Source of the DNA: Bacteroidales bacterium
Lineage (GTDB): Bacteria; Bacteroidota; Bacteroidia; Bacteroidales; JAQUTK01
DNA length: 64,000 bases
NCBI GenBank assembly: GCA_028709785.1
Contig: JAQUTK010000003.1
Location: 71,607 to 135,606 of the forward strand
Direction of reading: 5' to 3'
Made by a program: the position numbers and the translations under genes. The notes below the pieces were generated by a model. It did not search any database, was not told the DNA's origin, and saw nothing but the letters and a program-made list of their open reading frames with translations. Positions 55,240 to 64,000 of this stretch are shown piece by piece; positions within the stretch are counted from its first letter, which is position 1; every line of letters begins with the position of its first letter.

Positions 55240-57795
55240 ATGACAAAAGTGTTCTATTACAAAACGAGGAAGCTATATCGCTTCGCGTTAGTATTTTTAT
55301 TGGGCACAGTTTTGGTAACTGGTTGTAAAGACGACTTTGATGGATATTTTGATTATCCGTCGAACATTGAAGGTCCGATTTACGAACAGCTATCTTCGCG
55401 CTCCAATCTGAGCGAATTCGTCAAAGCAATTGACAAAGTTCCGCTTATGAAGTCTATTATTAACACCTCTGGTTTGTATACCGTTTTTGCGCCAACAAAT
55501 GAGGCTATTAAAGCCTATTTCCTGACGCAGACGAGATACCCGGGAAAGTCAGGAATTGAAGACTTTGATGTGGAGAAAAAAGATGCATCCGGCGTAAAAA
55601 CGGACTCTATTCTTTTGTGCCAGTTTATTGAGGCGCACATTGCAATAGATATGTATTTCCATTACGATTTCAAACGATTCATACCTGATGAATCTGCCAA
55701 TTCGGCTGAAATAGGTGGTGCTTCCGATCGTAACCGATATTCTACTCGTTACCGCGATCAAAAGTATTTAGATACAGTTCCGGGAAAATACGTTCTTAAT
55801 AATAAAACAAATGAACGTACCCCTAGAATTTATAAGGTAAGATCAAACTCCAAGTCCGTTACTATCTATCCCTATAAGTATCTGAGACGTCATAGTATTG
55901 TCAATGAGTTTGCAGCGATGTATGGTCTGAAATCGACACCAAGGGGAGAAGATCTCTACGTAAATGGTGTGAAGGTGATTGAAGCGGATATTCCGGCTGT
56001 CAATGGTGCCATCCATATTATTGACGGAGTTATTGAGCCCAAGGATAATCTGGATATGATGATCAAACGACTCAATCCTACCATGTGGTCTATTCTTCAG
56101 AAAGAGGAGTTTTGTAAATATACACCTAATTACGATGCAACAGAAACTGAGGGTATTAGTAAGTTTGATACCATTTGGAACAAACGCTATTCGCTTGGCA
56201 TTGACATTGCCAATGAATACTCGAACAATCTGTATACTGTGTTACTTCCGGGTAAAGGCTTTGAGGATTTTGTAAGAGATAGTATTTTGCCGGCCTACAA
56301 TATTGTGATGGATAGTAGGGGTGTTTTGAAGACTCCAATGGATTCCATTCCTGTAGAAGTAGCGCGGGCTCTGCTTCAACAATTCCTGGTTGGCGGAACC
56401 TTGTGGGAAACTCAGCTGAAATATGGTTTTACAAATGAATCTCGTGATACCTTACAGACGGAGAATCAGACGAAAAGGCCCAAAAACCTTACTGTTACTG
56501 GAACTCTGATTTCCAGCAACGGGTTGGTTTATACGCTTCCCGATAATGTAAGTAACATTTCCAATGTGTTCCGCACAGTGGCCAAAGTTCCGATGATGGA
56601 TCGAAAATACAAATGGTATCTTGATTTAGCAACACGAAATGCCGGTAGCACATCCCCATTTGATGTAATAAAACGTCATTATAGAAAGTTTACGGTGTTT
56701 ATGCCAACTCGTGAGGCGTTTCGTACGCAACCTTGTATGATATACGAAATGAAAGACGAGTATGATAAAATTGATCTGTATCGCAACGGTGAAACGATCT
56801 ATCCGATTGTGACAGACTCTATATTGAAGAATCTAATCATTCCGGACGTTATCCTGACTCCGGACAGTCTGAAACATTTCCAGTTTAGAAAAACATTTAT
56901 GGGAGGATATCTGCAGATTGCAAATAACCAGATTCTCTTCTCTTACAATGATCCGACTACTAAGGTAACTACTGATTATGTATCAACAATACCTACAGTA
57001 GCTCGCGATGCTGCCAATCCGAATGGATACATTCGCACTGAAAATGGTATTGTTTATCCGTTGGATGATCGTGTTCCAATGCCAGCTAGTTTGACCTTAA
57101 GCGGTTATCTGTCAAAAAACAGATCAGAAGCTGGTAATAATCTTTTTTACAAGATTTTGTTCAATACGAAGGTAAATTCTGACCTGATTGCTGAAGATCT
57201 GAAGGTGTCGCCTGTTGTTATTGCCGATAAAAATGATAAAGGTAATATTACTGATCCAAATGAAAAATTGTGGGGAATGTTGATATCAGAAGGCAATGAT
57301 CCGCAGGAAATTTATACTGTATTTTATCCGACGGATGCTGCATTGAAAGCGTATGCGAAAGCATGTAATGTGAAAACAACGATTTTACCTAATGCCTACG
57401 ATGGAGGTGATCCATATTGGGCGAAGATAGCTCGTCAGTTGATCATTAAGACGCGTGTCTATAGTGACGGAACCCGGGTTCAAAACTTCTATGATATTTA
57501 TTCTAATCCGGTGGAAGGAAAAGATAATCTCTTCCAGACACTTAATTACAAGAAAATTGTCAAAGTTACGGACTATTTCAATGATAATGAATATACCAAT
57601 CTGAACCTCTCTTTTGAGAATGGAACGATCACGCTTACAGATCCGATTTCCGGAAGAACAGCTAAAACAACGTCCGTGAAAAATGTGGAGTGCGTGAACG
57701 GTGTGTTCCATGAGATTGATGATATTCCCTTCCCTGTAATGACGACCAAAGCAGAATGGGATAATTTCATTTCAAGACCAATTCCGGCGGAATGA
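55240..57795 (+). CDS. Multi-domain fasciclin (FAS1) surface lipoprotein
   Basis: The protein has 851 residues. The lipobox VTGC (Cys29) is followed directly by KDD, the lipoprotein-export signal known to send Bacteroidota lipoproteins to the cell surface. About four FAS1-like modules follow. Their H1 boxes read LYTVFAPTNEAIKAYF (near 78), LYTVLLPGKGFEDFV (near 330), FTVFMPTREAF (near 485) and IYTVFYPTDAALKAY (near 690); H2-type ends are AVNGAIHIIDGVIEP and CVNGVFHEIDDIPFPV. FAS1 domains mediate adhesion to proteins or glycans. It is first in an operon with SusC, SusD and another FAS1 lipoprotein. The ligand is unknown. Confidence 0.85.
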   Translation: MTKVFYYKTRKLYRFALVFLLGTVLVTGCKDDFDGYFDYPSNIEGPIYEQLSSRSNLSEFVKAIDKVPLMKSIINTSGLYTVFAPTNEAIKAYFLTQTRYPGKSGIEDFDVEKKDASGVKTDSILLCQFIEAHIAIDMYFHYDFKRFIPDESANSAEIGGASDRNRYSTRYRDQKYLDTVPGKYVLNNKTNERTPRIYKVRSNSKSVTIYPYKYLRRHSIVNEFAAMYGLKSTPRGEDLYVNGVKVIEADIPAVNGAIHIIDGVIEPKDNLDMMIKRLNPTMWSILQKEEFCKYTPNYDATETEGISKFDTIWNKRYSLGIDIANEYSNNLYTVLLPGKGFEDFVRDSILPAYNIVMDSRGVLKTPMDSIPVEVARALLQQFLVGGTLWETQLKYGFTNESRDTLQTENQTKRPKNLTVTGTLISSNGLVYTLPDNVSNISNVFRTVAKVPMMDRKYKWYLDLATRNAGSTSPFDVIKRHYRKFTVFMPTREAFRTQPCMIYEMKDEYDKIDLYRNGETIYPIVTDSILKNLIIPDVILTPDSLKHFQFRKTFMGGYLQIANNQILFSYNDPTTKVTTDYVSTIPTVARDAANPNGYIRTENGIVYPLDDRVPMPASLTLSGYLSKNRSEAGNNLFYKILFNTKVNSDLIAEDLKVSPVVIADKNDKGNITDPNEKLWGMLISEGNDPQEIYTVFYPTDAALKAYAKACNVKTTILPNAYDGGDPYWAKIARQLIIKTRVYSDGTRVQNFYDIYSNPVEGKDNLFQTLNYKKIVKVTDYFNDNEYTNLNLSFENGTITLTDPISGRTAKTTSVKNVECVNGVFHEIDDIPFPVMTTKAEWDNFISRPIPAE

Positions 57796-57831
57796 AAAAT
57801 GATGATTCAATAATGATAAACAAAGGAATCT

Positions 57832-60800
57832 ATGAAACAGTTTAAATATATTAGTTGTATAGTAGTGGCACTGTTTTGTGCTCTTTCCGTCAATGTACAA
57901 GCCCAAGGTGGCCGCTGGATATTGAAAGGAGTCATAACTGACAGTCCGGATAATTTTCCGGTTGGGGGAGCCAGTGTCATCTTAGAGACGTCAAACGGAC
58001 GTAATGTCAAAGGTATTTCTACCGATATGGACGGTAATTATATGATAGAGATTACCGTGAATGATCCACAGCTCCGTGTCCGTTTTATTGGTTATAAGGA
58101 ACAGGTCGTTAAGATCAAAAAAGGAGAAACGGTCAAGAATATCGTGCTTCAACCTGACGTGAAGGTCTTGGGTGAAGTTGTGATCTCTGAAAAAGCAAAT
58201 GAAAAGACAACAGACCCTTATTTGGGTCTTGATAAACGTATGACGGCCGCTTCCACCACTTCGGTGAAAATTGAGGATATTGCAGCTTCTCCGGCTTCTT
58301 CTGTTACGGAGATGATGCAGGGGCGTGCATCCGGAGTTCAGATTGTGGCAAATTCCGGTGACCCGGGTTCCGCTTATACGATTCGAGTTCGTGGTAATGC
58401 TTCCATTAATGGTTCGAGCGATCCATTGATTGTGATTGACGGTGTTCCTTACGATGTGGAATTGAATGGTGCGAATATCAATGACCTTACCAGTTCACAT
58501 TCACCCCTTCAGAATGTCAATCCGGCGGATATCGCATCCATTGAAATTTTGAAAGATGCAGCTTCCACCGCGATTTATGGAACGAAAGGAGCGAATGGTG
58601 TTGTATTAATCACAACAAAGCGTGGATCCAAAAACGAGAAAATCGTCAATTTCAACAGTGTTTTCTCCATCAGCCAGGCACCAACCGAGATCCCTTTGTT
58701 GAGTGGTAATAGTCAGAAGACTTTTATCCTTGAGGGAGACCAGCATTCACGCGATGGAGAATCATCAACAGGAGGTTCGTCCAATCTGGATAACCTGACC
58801 TATCAGCAATTGCGTGATGACCCTAACCGTGCCGACTTTTACTATTACAACAATAATACCGATTGGGTGGATTTAGTGACCAGAACCGGTTATTCCTGGA
58901 ATAACAATGTTTCGCTTCGTGGTGGTGGTAATACGACCCGCTATAGCTTCAGTACTGGTTATCGTACAGACCGTGGTACTACAATTGGTGCCACCTATAA
59001 CCAGTTTACAGCTAATTTCACTCTGGATTATAATATTGCAAACAACCTGTCTTTTAAAACTACGATTGGTTACAGCCGTTCGACTACCGGTCGTGATGGA
59101 ACATTAGGTGCAATATATTCAAGTCCTGGAGATCCTTATGATGATGTTAATCCTTTGGGAATGGCCCGTCAGTATCCCGCCTTTCTTTCTGTCTATGAAA
59201 AAGATGCAGTTGGAAAAGATCTGGATGCCTATTATATACCCCGTCCGCTACATGATAATGTTATTTATAGCAGATATCATTACAATCCACTTGCTTGGAC
59301 AAAGTACACTTCACGTGAAATTTTGAATAACGATTTTCGTAGTAATGTTTCGATTGACTGGGAGATTTTCAAGGGCATTCGTTTAACCAGTCTTGTAGCT
59401 TTCAACTTTGGTAATAGCGGTGATCAGAAGTTTATTCCCAGTGAGGCGACTAACCGTGACTGGAATGATCAGTATGTGAATTACACCAGTAAGAGTAACA
59501 GAAACTCGCAGACAATCAATCAGGAGAATATCTTGTCTTTTAAGAAGACCATCCGCGATATTCACGCTATAACAGGTAGCCTCATATCGCGTATACGTTA
59601 CGACTCCAATAGCTCGATCTCCATGAGCGCGACCAATACCGGCTCTCCTTTTGCCAATGGTGTGGATGCTTCCAACAGATGGCAGGGCCTTTCAGGTGGT
59701 GAAGGCCATGGAGGTAGCCTTTCCGGTATCGGATCTTTGCACTATGCCTTGTTGGACCGATATATTGTACAGACAACGATCAACCGAACCGGAAGTTCAA
59801 AGTTTGGACCGGCTCAACGTTGGGGTACATTCCCTACCATTGCGGTTCGTTACCGTATTTCCGGCGAGCCCTTTATGGCTTTCGCAAACGAATGGTTGAG
59901 CGAACTTAGTTTAGTTTACTCCTATGGTTACAGTGGTAATGAGCCAAGGAGTACGGCTTCCTATATCTCCAGATATTCGCAATCAGGTTCTTATCTTGGA
60001 GAATATGGTATTACTGCAAATAACCTCTTGTTGAGTTCATTAAAGTGGGAGAAATCGCGTACCAATAATTACACCGTTAATCTCGGTTTGTTTCAGGATC
60101 GCGTTACCCTGAAGGCGGAATACTACGATAAACTGACTACAGATCTTTTGACAGATCGTATAATGCCAAGTACTTCCGGCTATGAATCGCGTGAGACAAA
60201 CTTTGGTTCGTTAAGTAACAAAGGTTATGAATTTGAGTTCGGTGCTGATATTTTAAGATCCAAACTCAGATGGAATGTCTATGGCAATCTGGCTATGAAT
60301 AGAAACAAGATTACCTACTGGCCGGAAGAGTTGATTCAGAATGAGGATGGAGATATTTCATGGTCTGCAGGGAATGAGAATACGGGATATCCTGCGCTGA
60401 TTCGCGAAGGTGATCCGCTCGGCTCTTTTTACGGCTTTAAGTTTAAAGGGGTATTTGCGCAGGATGCCGATGCTGTCGCACGTGATGCACAGGGCAATGT
60501 GATGCTTGACCTGGATGGAACTGCAAAACGGTTGACCTGGAACGATAGTTATGACTTTACAGGTGGTGATGCCATCTATGAAGACTTGAATCATGATGGT
60601 ATCATTAGTAACCGTGACCGTACGCTGATCGGTGATGCAAATCCTGATTTCTTTGGTGGTATCGGCTCCAAATTAGCATGGAATCGCTGGCGACTGGATG
60701 TCTTCTTCCAATTCCAGGTCGGGAATGATATTATCAATGCTGCCCGAAAGGATCTCGAAGCTCAAAACGGAGGAACAAATAAAAATGTTAATCAGGCTCA

Positions 60801-61149
60801 GTCCGTGATGCGTCGCTGGAGAAAACAAGGCGATGTGACTGATATGCCTCGTGTCGTTTTTGCAACACATTACAATTCAGCAGGTAGCGATAAATATGTG
60901 GAAGATGGTTCTTATATTCGCTTAAAAAGTTTGGCGTTAACCTATGACATATCACAGAACTTCTGTAAGAAAATCGGTATGCGTAATGCAAGTTTAACGT
61001 TCAATGCGTATAATCTTCTTACCGTTACCAACTACAAAGGGCAGGACCCTGAAATATCCATTGGTGGAGGAGTCGGAAATATGGGTGTGGATGGAAGCCG
61101 TACCGCTGTACCCCGTTCATATACCCTTGCGCTTGCTTTAACCTTCTAA
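57832..61149 (+). CDS. SusC/RagA-type TonB-linked outer-membrane transporter
   Basis: The protein has 1105 residues. A signal peptide (VVALFCALSVNVQAQ) is followed by a carboxypeptidase-D regulatory-like domain (about 30-115: LKGVITDSPDNFPVGGASV). The plug domain (about 130-260) has MMQGRASGVQIV, IRVRGNASING, DPLIVIDGVP and VLKDAAS-type text (IEILKDAASTAIYGTKGANGVVLITTKRG). The 22-strand barrel then runs to the C-terminal PRSYTLALALTF. With SusD it forms a pedal-bin importer for glycans or peptides too large for porins. It lies between the FAS1 lipoprotein and SusD. No degradative enzyme is visible in the locus, so the substrate cannot be inferred. Confidence 0.97.
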   Translation: MKQFKYISCIVVALFCALSVNVQAQGGRWILKGVITDSPDNFPVGGASVILETSNGRNVKGISTDMDGNYMIEITVNDPQLRVRFIGYKEQVVKIKKGETVKNIVLQPDVKVLGEVVISEKANEKTTDPYLGLDKRMTAASTTSVKIEDIAASPASSVTEMMQGRASGVQIVANSGDPGSAYTIRVRGNASINGSSDPLIVIDGVPYDVELNGANINDLTSSHSPLQNVNPADIASIEILKDAASTAIYGTKGANGVVLITTKRGSKNEKIVNFNSVFSISQAPTEIPLLSGNSQKTFILEGDQHSRDGESSTGGSSNLDNLTYQQLRDDPNRADFYYYNNNTDWVDLVTRTGYSWNNNVSLRGGGNTTRYSFSTGYRTDRGTTIGATYNQFTANFTLDYNIANNLSFKTTIGYSRSTTGRDGTLGAIYSSPGDPYDDVNPLGMARQYPAFLSVYEKDAVGKDLDAYYIPRPLHDNVIYSRYHYNPLAWTKYTSREILNNDFRSNVSIDWEIFKGIRLTSLVAFNFGNSGDQKFIPSEATNRDWNDQYVNYTSKSNRNSQTINQENILSFKKTIRDIHAITGSLISRIRYDSNSSISMSATNTGSPFANGVDASNRWQGLSGGEGHGGSLSGIGSLHYALLDRYIVQTTINRTGSSKFGPAQRWGTFPTIAVRYRISGEPFMAFANEWLSELSLVYSYGYSGNEPRSTASYISRYSQSGSYLGEYGITANNLLLSSLKWEKSRTNNYTVNLGLFQDRVTLKAEYYDKLTTDLLTDRIMPSTSGYESRETNFGSLSNKGYEFEFGADILRSKLRWNVYGNLAMNRNKITYWPEELIQNEDGDISWSAGNENTGYPALIREGDPLGSFYGFKFKGVFAQDADAVARDAQGNVMLDLDGTAKRLTWNDSYDFTGGDAIYEDLNHDGIISNRDRTLIGDANPDFFGGIGSKLAWNRWRLDVFFQFQVGNDIINAARKDLEAQNGGTNKNVNQAQSVMRRWRKQGDVTDMPRVVFATHYNSAGSDKYVEDGSYIRLKSLALTYDISQNFCKKIGMRNASLTFNAYNLLTVTNYKGQDPEISIGGGVGNMGVDGSRTAVPRSYTLALALTF

Positions 61150-61160
61150 ATGTAACGAAT

Positions 61161-62855
61161 ATGAATACAATTTTTAAAATATCAAGAATAAAACTCTTAT
61201 TGCTTTCCGCATTTGTCACAGGAATGGGTAGTTGCAGTCTTCTCGATCCGAATCTGGATAATGAAATCACTTTGGATGACATGTGGAAGAAAAAAGAAGA
61301 CGTTGATAAAGCGCTTGTCGCAGCTTATGATCAAGTTCAAAATTGCACGTCACGGTTTTATGCGTGGGGTGAGCTGGGTGGCGAACTTTTGAATTCCGAG
61401 GTCAATGAGTATCGTGACATTTTCAATCATGTTTTAACAGAAAATATGTCCGTAGCAAGTTGGTCTTCTGTCTATGGAGCAATCAGTAAGATCAATCTCG
61501 TGTATGCTTATGCACCTGCAGCTCAGGCTGTAGATGCCACTTTCGATATGCGAGATCTGCAATATATGATGGGTGAGTGTATTGCTTTGCGCTCCATGTG
61601 CTATTTTTATCTGGCACGCACCTATCTGGAAGCTCCCTATGTGGAAGAGGCTTCTTTGACGGACTTACAGAATTATATTGTACCTCCGATGGATCGTTAC
61701 AAAATGTTGGATACGGTTCGACTCGGTCTTTTAAAAGCATTGCCGCTTGTTCGTGAGTCGTGGCCTTCTCCAGATAACTTCTCTGATCCCGCGATGCGTG
61801 CTCCTACTGTTAAAGGCCGTATATCCAAACCTGTTGTTTATGCTCTTTTGGCAGATGTCTATCTGACAATGGCATCTGAAGTAGATAATCTTAATGCAGC
61901 AGGAAAGATCAAGATCAATGGAACCAGCACGGAGTTTTATGAAAAAGCGAATGCCTATGCGGATTCCGTAATTAACTATAAAACTCAGTATGACTCTTAT
62001 GGCTTGACAAGCGGTGATCAATGGCTCACTAACTTTTATCCGGGCAATGTCAATGAAACGATCTTTGCTATTCAGTACATGAGAAACACCACCACCTCTT
62101 TTGCTGATATTGGCTGGATGTGGGATAAGTTTCGTAATGGTGGACTTGTTTGGCAGAGAAACAGGTACACTGAAACCTATAAGCAGTGGCAAGGAGAGAA
62201 AGTAGATCAACCTCTTGATGATGATGATCGTGGTCAGGGTATTTCTTACGTCTTGACGTCAAGTGGATCCGGTTCTACAGCCAGTGGATCTGTTATCTGG
62301 AAGTTTATCGCCATTCGCGAAGATGAACAGGGGGCTGATGAAAACCGCCGGACTATCGGTGTAAATGATGCCATCAACTTTACAATCTATCGTGTTGCTG
62401 AAATGTATCTGATTAAAGCGGAAGCCTTGAATTGTCTGGAACGTCGTTCAGAGGCTGCAGACGCGCTTTTAAAAGTTCGTCAGCGTGGTGTTCCGGCTAT
62501 TTCGGATTTGCGGACCGACAGAGACTTCTTAAGGCAACCTGTTCTCGCCTCCAAGACCCTTGTAGAATTTGAGGATGAGATACTTGCTGAAAGAGCTTCT
62601 GAACTTGGTGCTGAAGGCAAAAGGTGGTTTGATCTTGTCCGATTTGCGAAGCGCAGACTGAATACAGATCCGGGAAATGCCAAATATATCATTATTGACC
62701 GTATTGTAGAAGCCCGCGCTGATCAGTCAGAGAAACCAAAATGGGAGGCAAAACTCTTCCGTGAAGATTCCTGGTTCTTCCCTATTGCCCGCAAGGAGTT
62801 GGATAATAATAAACTGTTAAAACAGAATGCTTACTATTCTACTGATTTTAAGTAA
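61161..62855 (+). CDS. SusD/RagB-type surface substrate-binding lipoprotein
   Basis: The protein has 564 residues. The lipobox is MGSC-SLLDP. The SusD TPR scaffold is evident (DDMWKKKEDVDKALVAAYDQ; CIALRSMCYFYLARTYLEAP) and so is the C-terminal signature (RVAEMYLIKAEALNCL, LAERASELGAEGKRWFDLVRF). It covers the SusC barrel and binds the substrate. It starts 11 bases after SusC. Confidence 0.96.
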   Translation: MNTIFKISRIKLLLLSAFVTGMGSCSLLDPNLDNEITLDDMWKKKEDVDKALVAAYDQVQNCTSRFYAWGELGGELLNSEVNEYRDIFNHVLTENMSVASWSSVYGAISKINLVYAYAPAAQAVDATFDMRDLQYMMGECIALRSMCYFYLARTYLEAPYVEEASLTDLQNYIVPPMDRYKMLDTVRLGLLKALPLVRESWPSPDNFSDPAMRAPTVKGRISKPVVYALLADVYLTMASEVDNLNAAGKIKINGTSTEFYEKANAYADSVINYKTQYDSYGLTSGDQWLTNFYPGNVNETIFAIQYMRNTTTSFADIGWMWDKFRNGGLVWQRNRYTETYKQWQGEKVDQPLDDDDRGQGISYVLTSSGSGSTASGSVIWKFIAIREDEQGADENRRTIGVNDAINFTIYRVAEMYLIKAEALNCLERRSEAADALLKVRQRGVPAISDLRTDRDFLRQPVLASKTLVEFEDEILAERASELGAEGKRWFDLVRFAKRRLNTDPGNAKYIIIDRIVEARADQSEKPKWEAKLFREDSWFFPIARKELDNNKLLKQNAYYSTDFK

Positions 62856-62910
62856 AGTAATAAACAAGATGAGTGAATTGAAATAGTAACATTACGAAAA
62901 ACAAAGAAAT

Positions 62911-64000
62911 ATGAAACGAATATTCAATATAGTATTAGCCGGCATGTTAATCTGTCTTGCGTTTTCTTTCTCATCCTGCAAAGAGGATTATGTAGAAAGA
63001 CCAGTAACGAAGAAATCTCAGATGATGATTGCCGAATATCTAAATTCCAGAGCTGATTTGAGCCTTTTCAAGGAGATCGCAGACAAGGCGAAAAAAAGCA
63101 GAAGTTACAAAGACGCGACCGGAGCGTGGGATACCATTCTGAATGTGCCCGATTCGGTAGCAGGCTATATCCGTTATGGCGCTCTTCTGAATTCTTATGG
63201 TACATATACCGTGTTTGTACCGAACAATGATGCAATCATGGAGTATCTGAAATCAATTAATTGTACCTCTGTCAGTCAAATGGACAGTGTGCAACTCGAA
63301 GAGTTTATGGCTGCTCACCTGGTTCAGCAGCAGGTAACTTTGCGTGCCTATATATCAGGTACGATGAAAATTTCCGACTCTACAACTACCGGTGTACGTC
63401 ACTATGTGGATGTTCCCGGATTTGGTCAAGATATTATTCTAGATAAAGTGGCAAGCGTTAAAAACAATGCGATGCCGAAAGAGACATTCAATGGATATGT
63501 TTATGAGATAACGAAAGTACTGCCTCCGCATGCCAACTATCTGGAAGGATACTTGAAGGACGCGGGAAAATATACAGAATCGGACGGATCCCGTTTTACG
63601 GTGATGCTCAAAGCCTTTGAAGAGGCGGGAATGACTAAATCTGTGTTGCGTACGATCAGAACTCCTCACAGAGATTCCGTGATGCGTACAAAGGCAGCTT
63701 ATGAAATCTTTTTTCCAACAGTACTTGCTGTTTCAGATTCTGCGTATGCTGCAAAAGGAATTACAGATGTTGCCGGACTTATCTCATACATTAAGAGCTC
63801 TACTGACCTTACCGCCGATACAGCCTGGACCAATCATTATTCTTCGGATAAAGATCTGTTGAAAGCCTATTTGTTGTATCATATTGTACCGGGTAAAAAA
63901 GATTATGATCGAAGTGGTAGTAACTTGTATTACTATGGACAGTCTTGCTATCAATTCTGTGAAAGAACTGCTGTGATGCCAACCACTCTCCGTGATTCCT
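62911..64000 (+). CDS. Second fasciclin (FAS1) surface lipoprotein, C-terminus outside the window
   Basis: The frame is open from 62911 to the end of the window (363 codons). The signal peptide (IVLAGMLICLAFSF) ends in the lipobox SSC (Cys23), followed by KED, again a surface-export signal. FAS1 H1 box GTYTVFVPNNDAIMEYL is near residue 97. A second module seems to begin near 215 (GRFTVMLKAFEEAG-like, read SRFTVMLKAFEEAG), and its helices ITDVAGLISYIKSS precede the window end. It is a paralogue of the first FAS1 gene of the operon, 55 bases after SusD. Total length and domain number are unknown. Confidence 0.85.
   Translation, partial: MKRIFNIVLAGMLICLAFSFSSCKEDYVERPVTKKSQMMIAEYLNSRADLSLFKEIADKAKKSRSYKDATGAWDTILNVPDSVAGYIRYGALLNSYGTYTVFVPNNDAIMEYLKSINCTSVSQMDSVQLEEFMAAHLVQQQVTLRAYISGTMKISDSTTTGVRHYVDVPGFGQDIILDKVASVKNNAMPKETFNGYVYEITKVLPPHANYLEGYLKDAGKYTESDGSRFTVMLKAFEEAGMTKSVLRTIRTPHRDSVMRTKAAYEIFFPTVLAVSDSAYAAKGITDVAGLISYIKSSTDLTADTAWTNHYSSDKDLLKAYLLYHIVPGKKDYDRSGSNLYYYGQSCYQFCERTAVMPTTLRDS

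Overview
The window is chromosomal DNA from a member of the Bacteroidota, most likely order Bacteroidales. The evidence is: SusC/SusD-type outer-membrane genes; lipoproteins with acidic residues right after the lipobox cysteine; at least a dozen promoters with the Bacteroides-type -7 element TAnnTTTG, some with TTTG 19 bases upstream; almost no Shine-Dalgarno sequences; and the gene order rpsU-xerC-hpf-tRNAs-tuf-tRNA(Trp)-secE-nusG-rplKAJL-rpoBC. Genus cannot be fixed from the sequence alone. Nearly everything is ordinary core genome. No CRISPR array, prophage, insertion sequence or rRNA was found.

Layout. 1-671: end of an rRNA m5C methyltransferase gene and a YfcE-type phosphoesterase. 740-11564 (minus): a macroglobulin-like/TonB-plug protein of unknown role, topA, and a translationally coupled pair of a plugless outer-membrane barrel and a large TPR protein. 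An 822-base intergenic region (3428-4249) is rich in inverted repeats. 11654-16971 (minus): a six-gene operon with two ABC exporters, a YtrA-type GntR repressor and a membrane-anchored aspartic-protease-like protein, preceded by a promoter overlapped by a palindromic operator. 17223-25679 (plus): a DUF6242-like lipoprotein, then the envelope cluster DUF6089-like/uppS/bamA/two skp-like genes/murI and a PorT-like porin. 25743-39733: priA, a glycosyltransferase, a low-Mr phosphatase, a 7TM-HD (PgpH-like) phosphodiesterase, gltX, an unknown outer-membrane protein and waaA (Kdo transferase), then a minus-strand operon of aminopeptidase P, a thioredoxin-like lipid-envelope protein and a gamma-carbonic-anhydrase-like protein.

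39863-54501 holds the translation/transcription cluster: rpsU, xerC, hpf, five tRNAs, tuf, secE, nusG, four ribosomal-protein genes, and rpoB/rpoC, with an attenuator-like hairpin between rplL and rpoB and a strong terminator after rpoC. A tRNA-Ser lies on the other strand. 55240-64000 is the only clearly accessory region: a FAS1 (fasciclin) lipoprotein, SusC, SusD and a second FAS1 lipoprotein that runs off the window. This looks like a surface uptake or adhesion system with fasciclin modules in place of the usual glycan-binding lipoproteins.

Most interesting points: (i) a perfect Shine-Dalgarno in front of hpf, two genes after rpsU, in a phylum whose ribosomes normally hide the anti-SD behind bS21; (ii) the YtrA/ABC/protease operon, where the second lobe of the protease has lost its catalytic Asp; (iii) the FAS1-SusC-SusD-FAS1 locus; (iv) a three-arm, mutually exclusive hairpin array downstream of topA.
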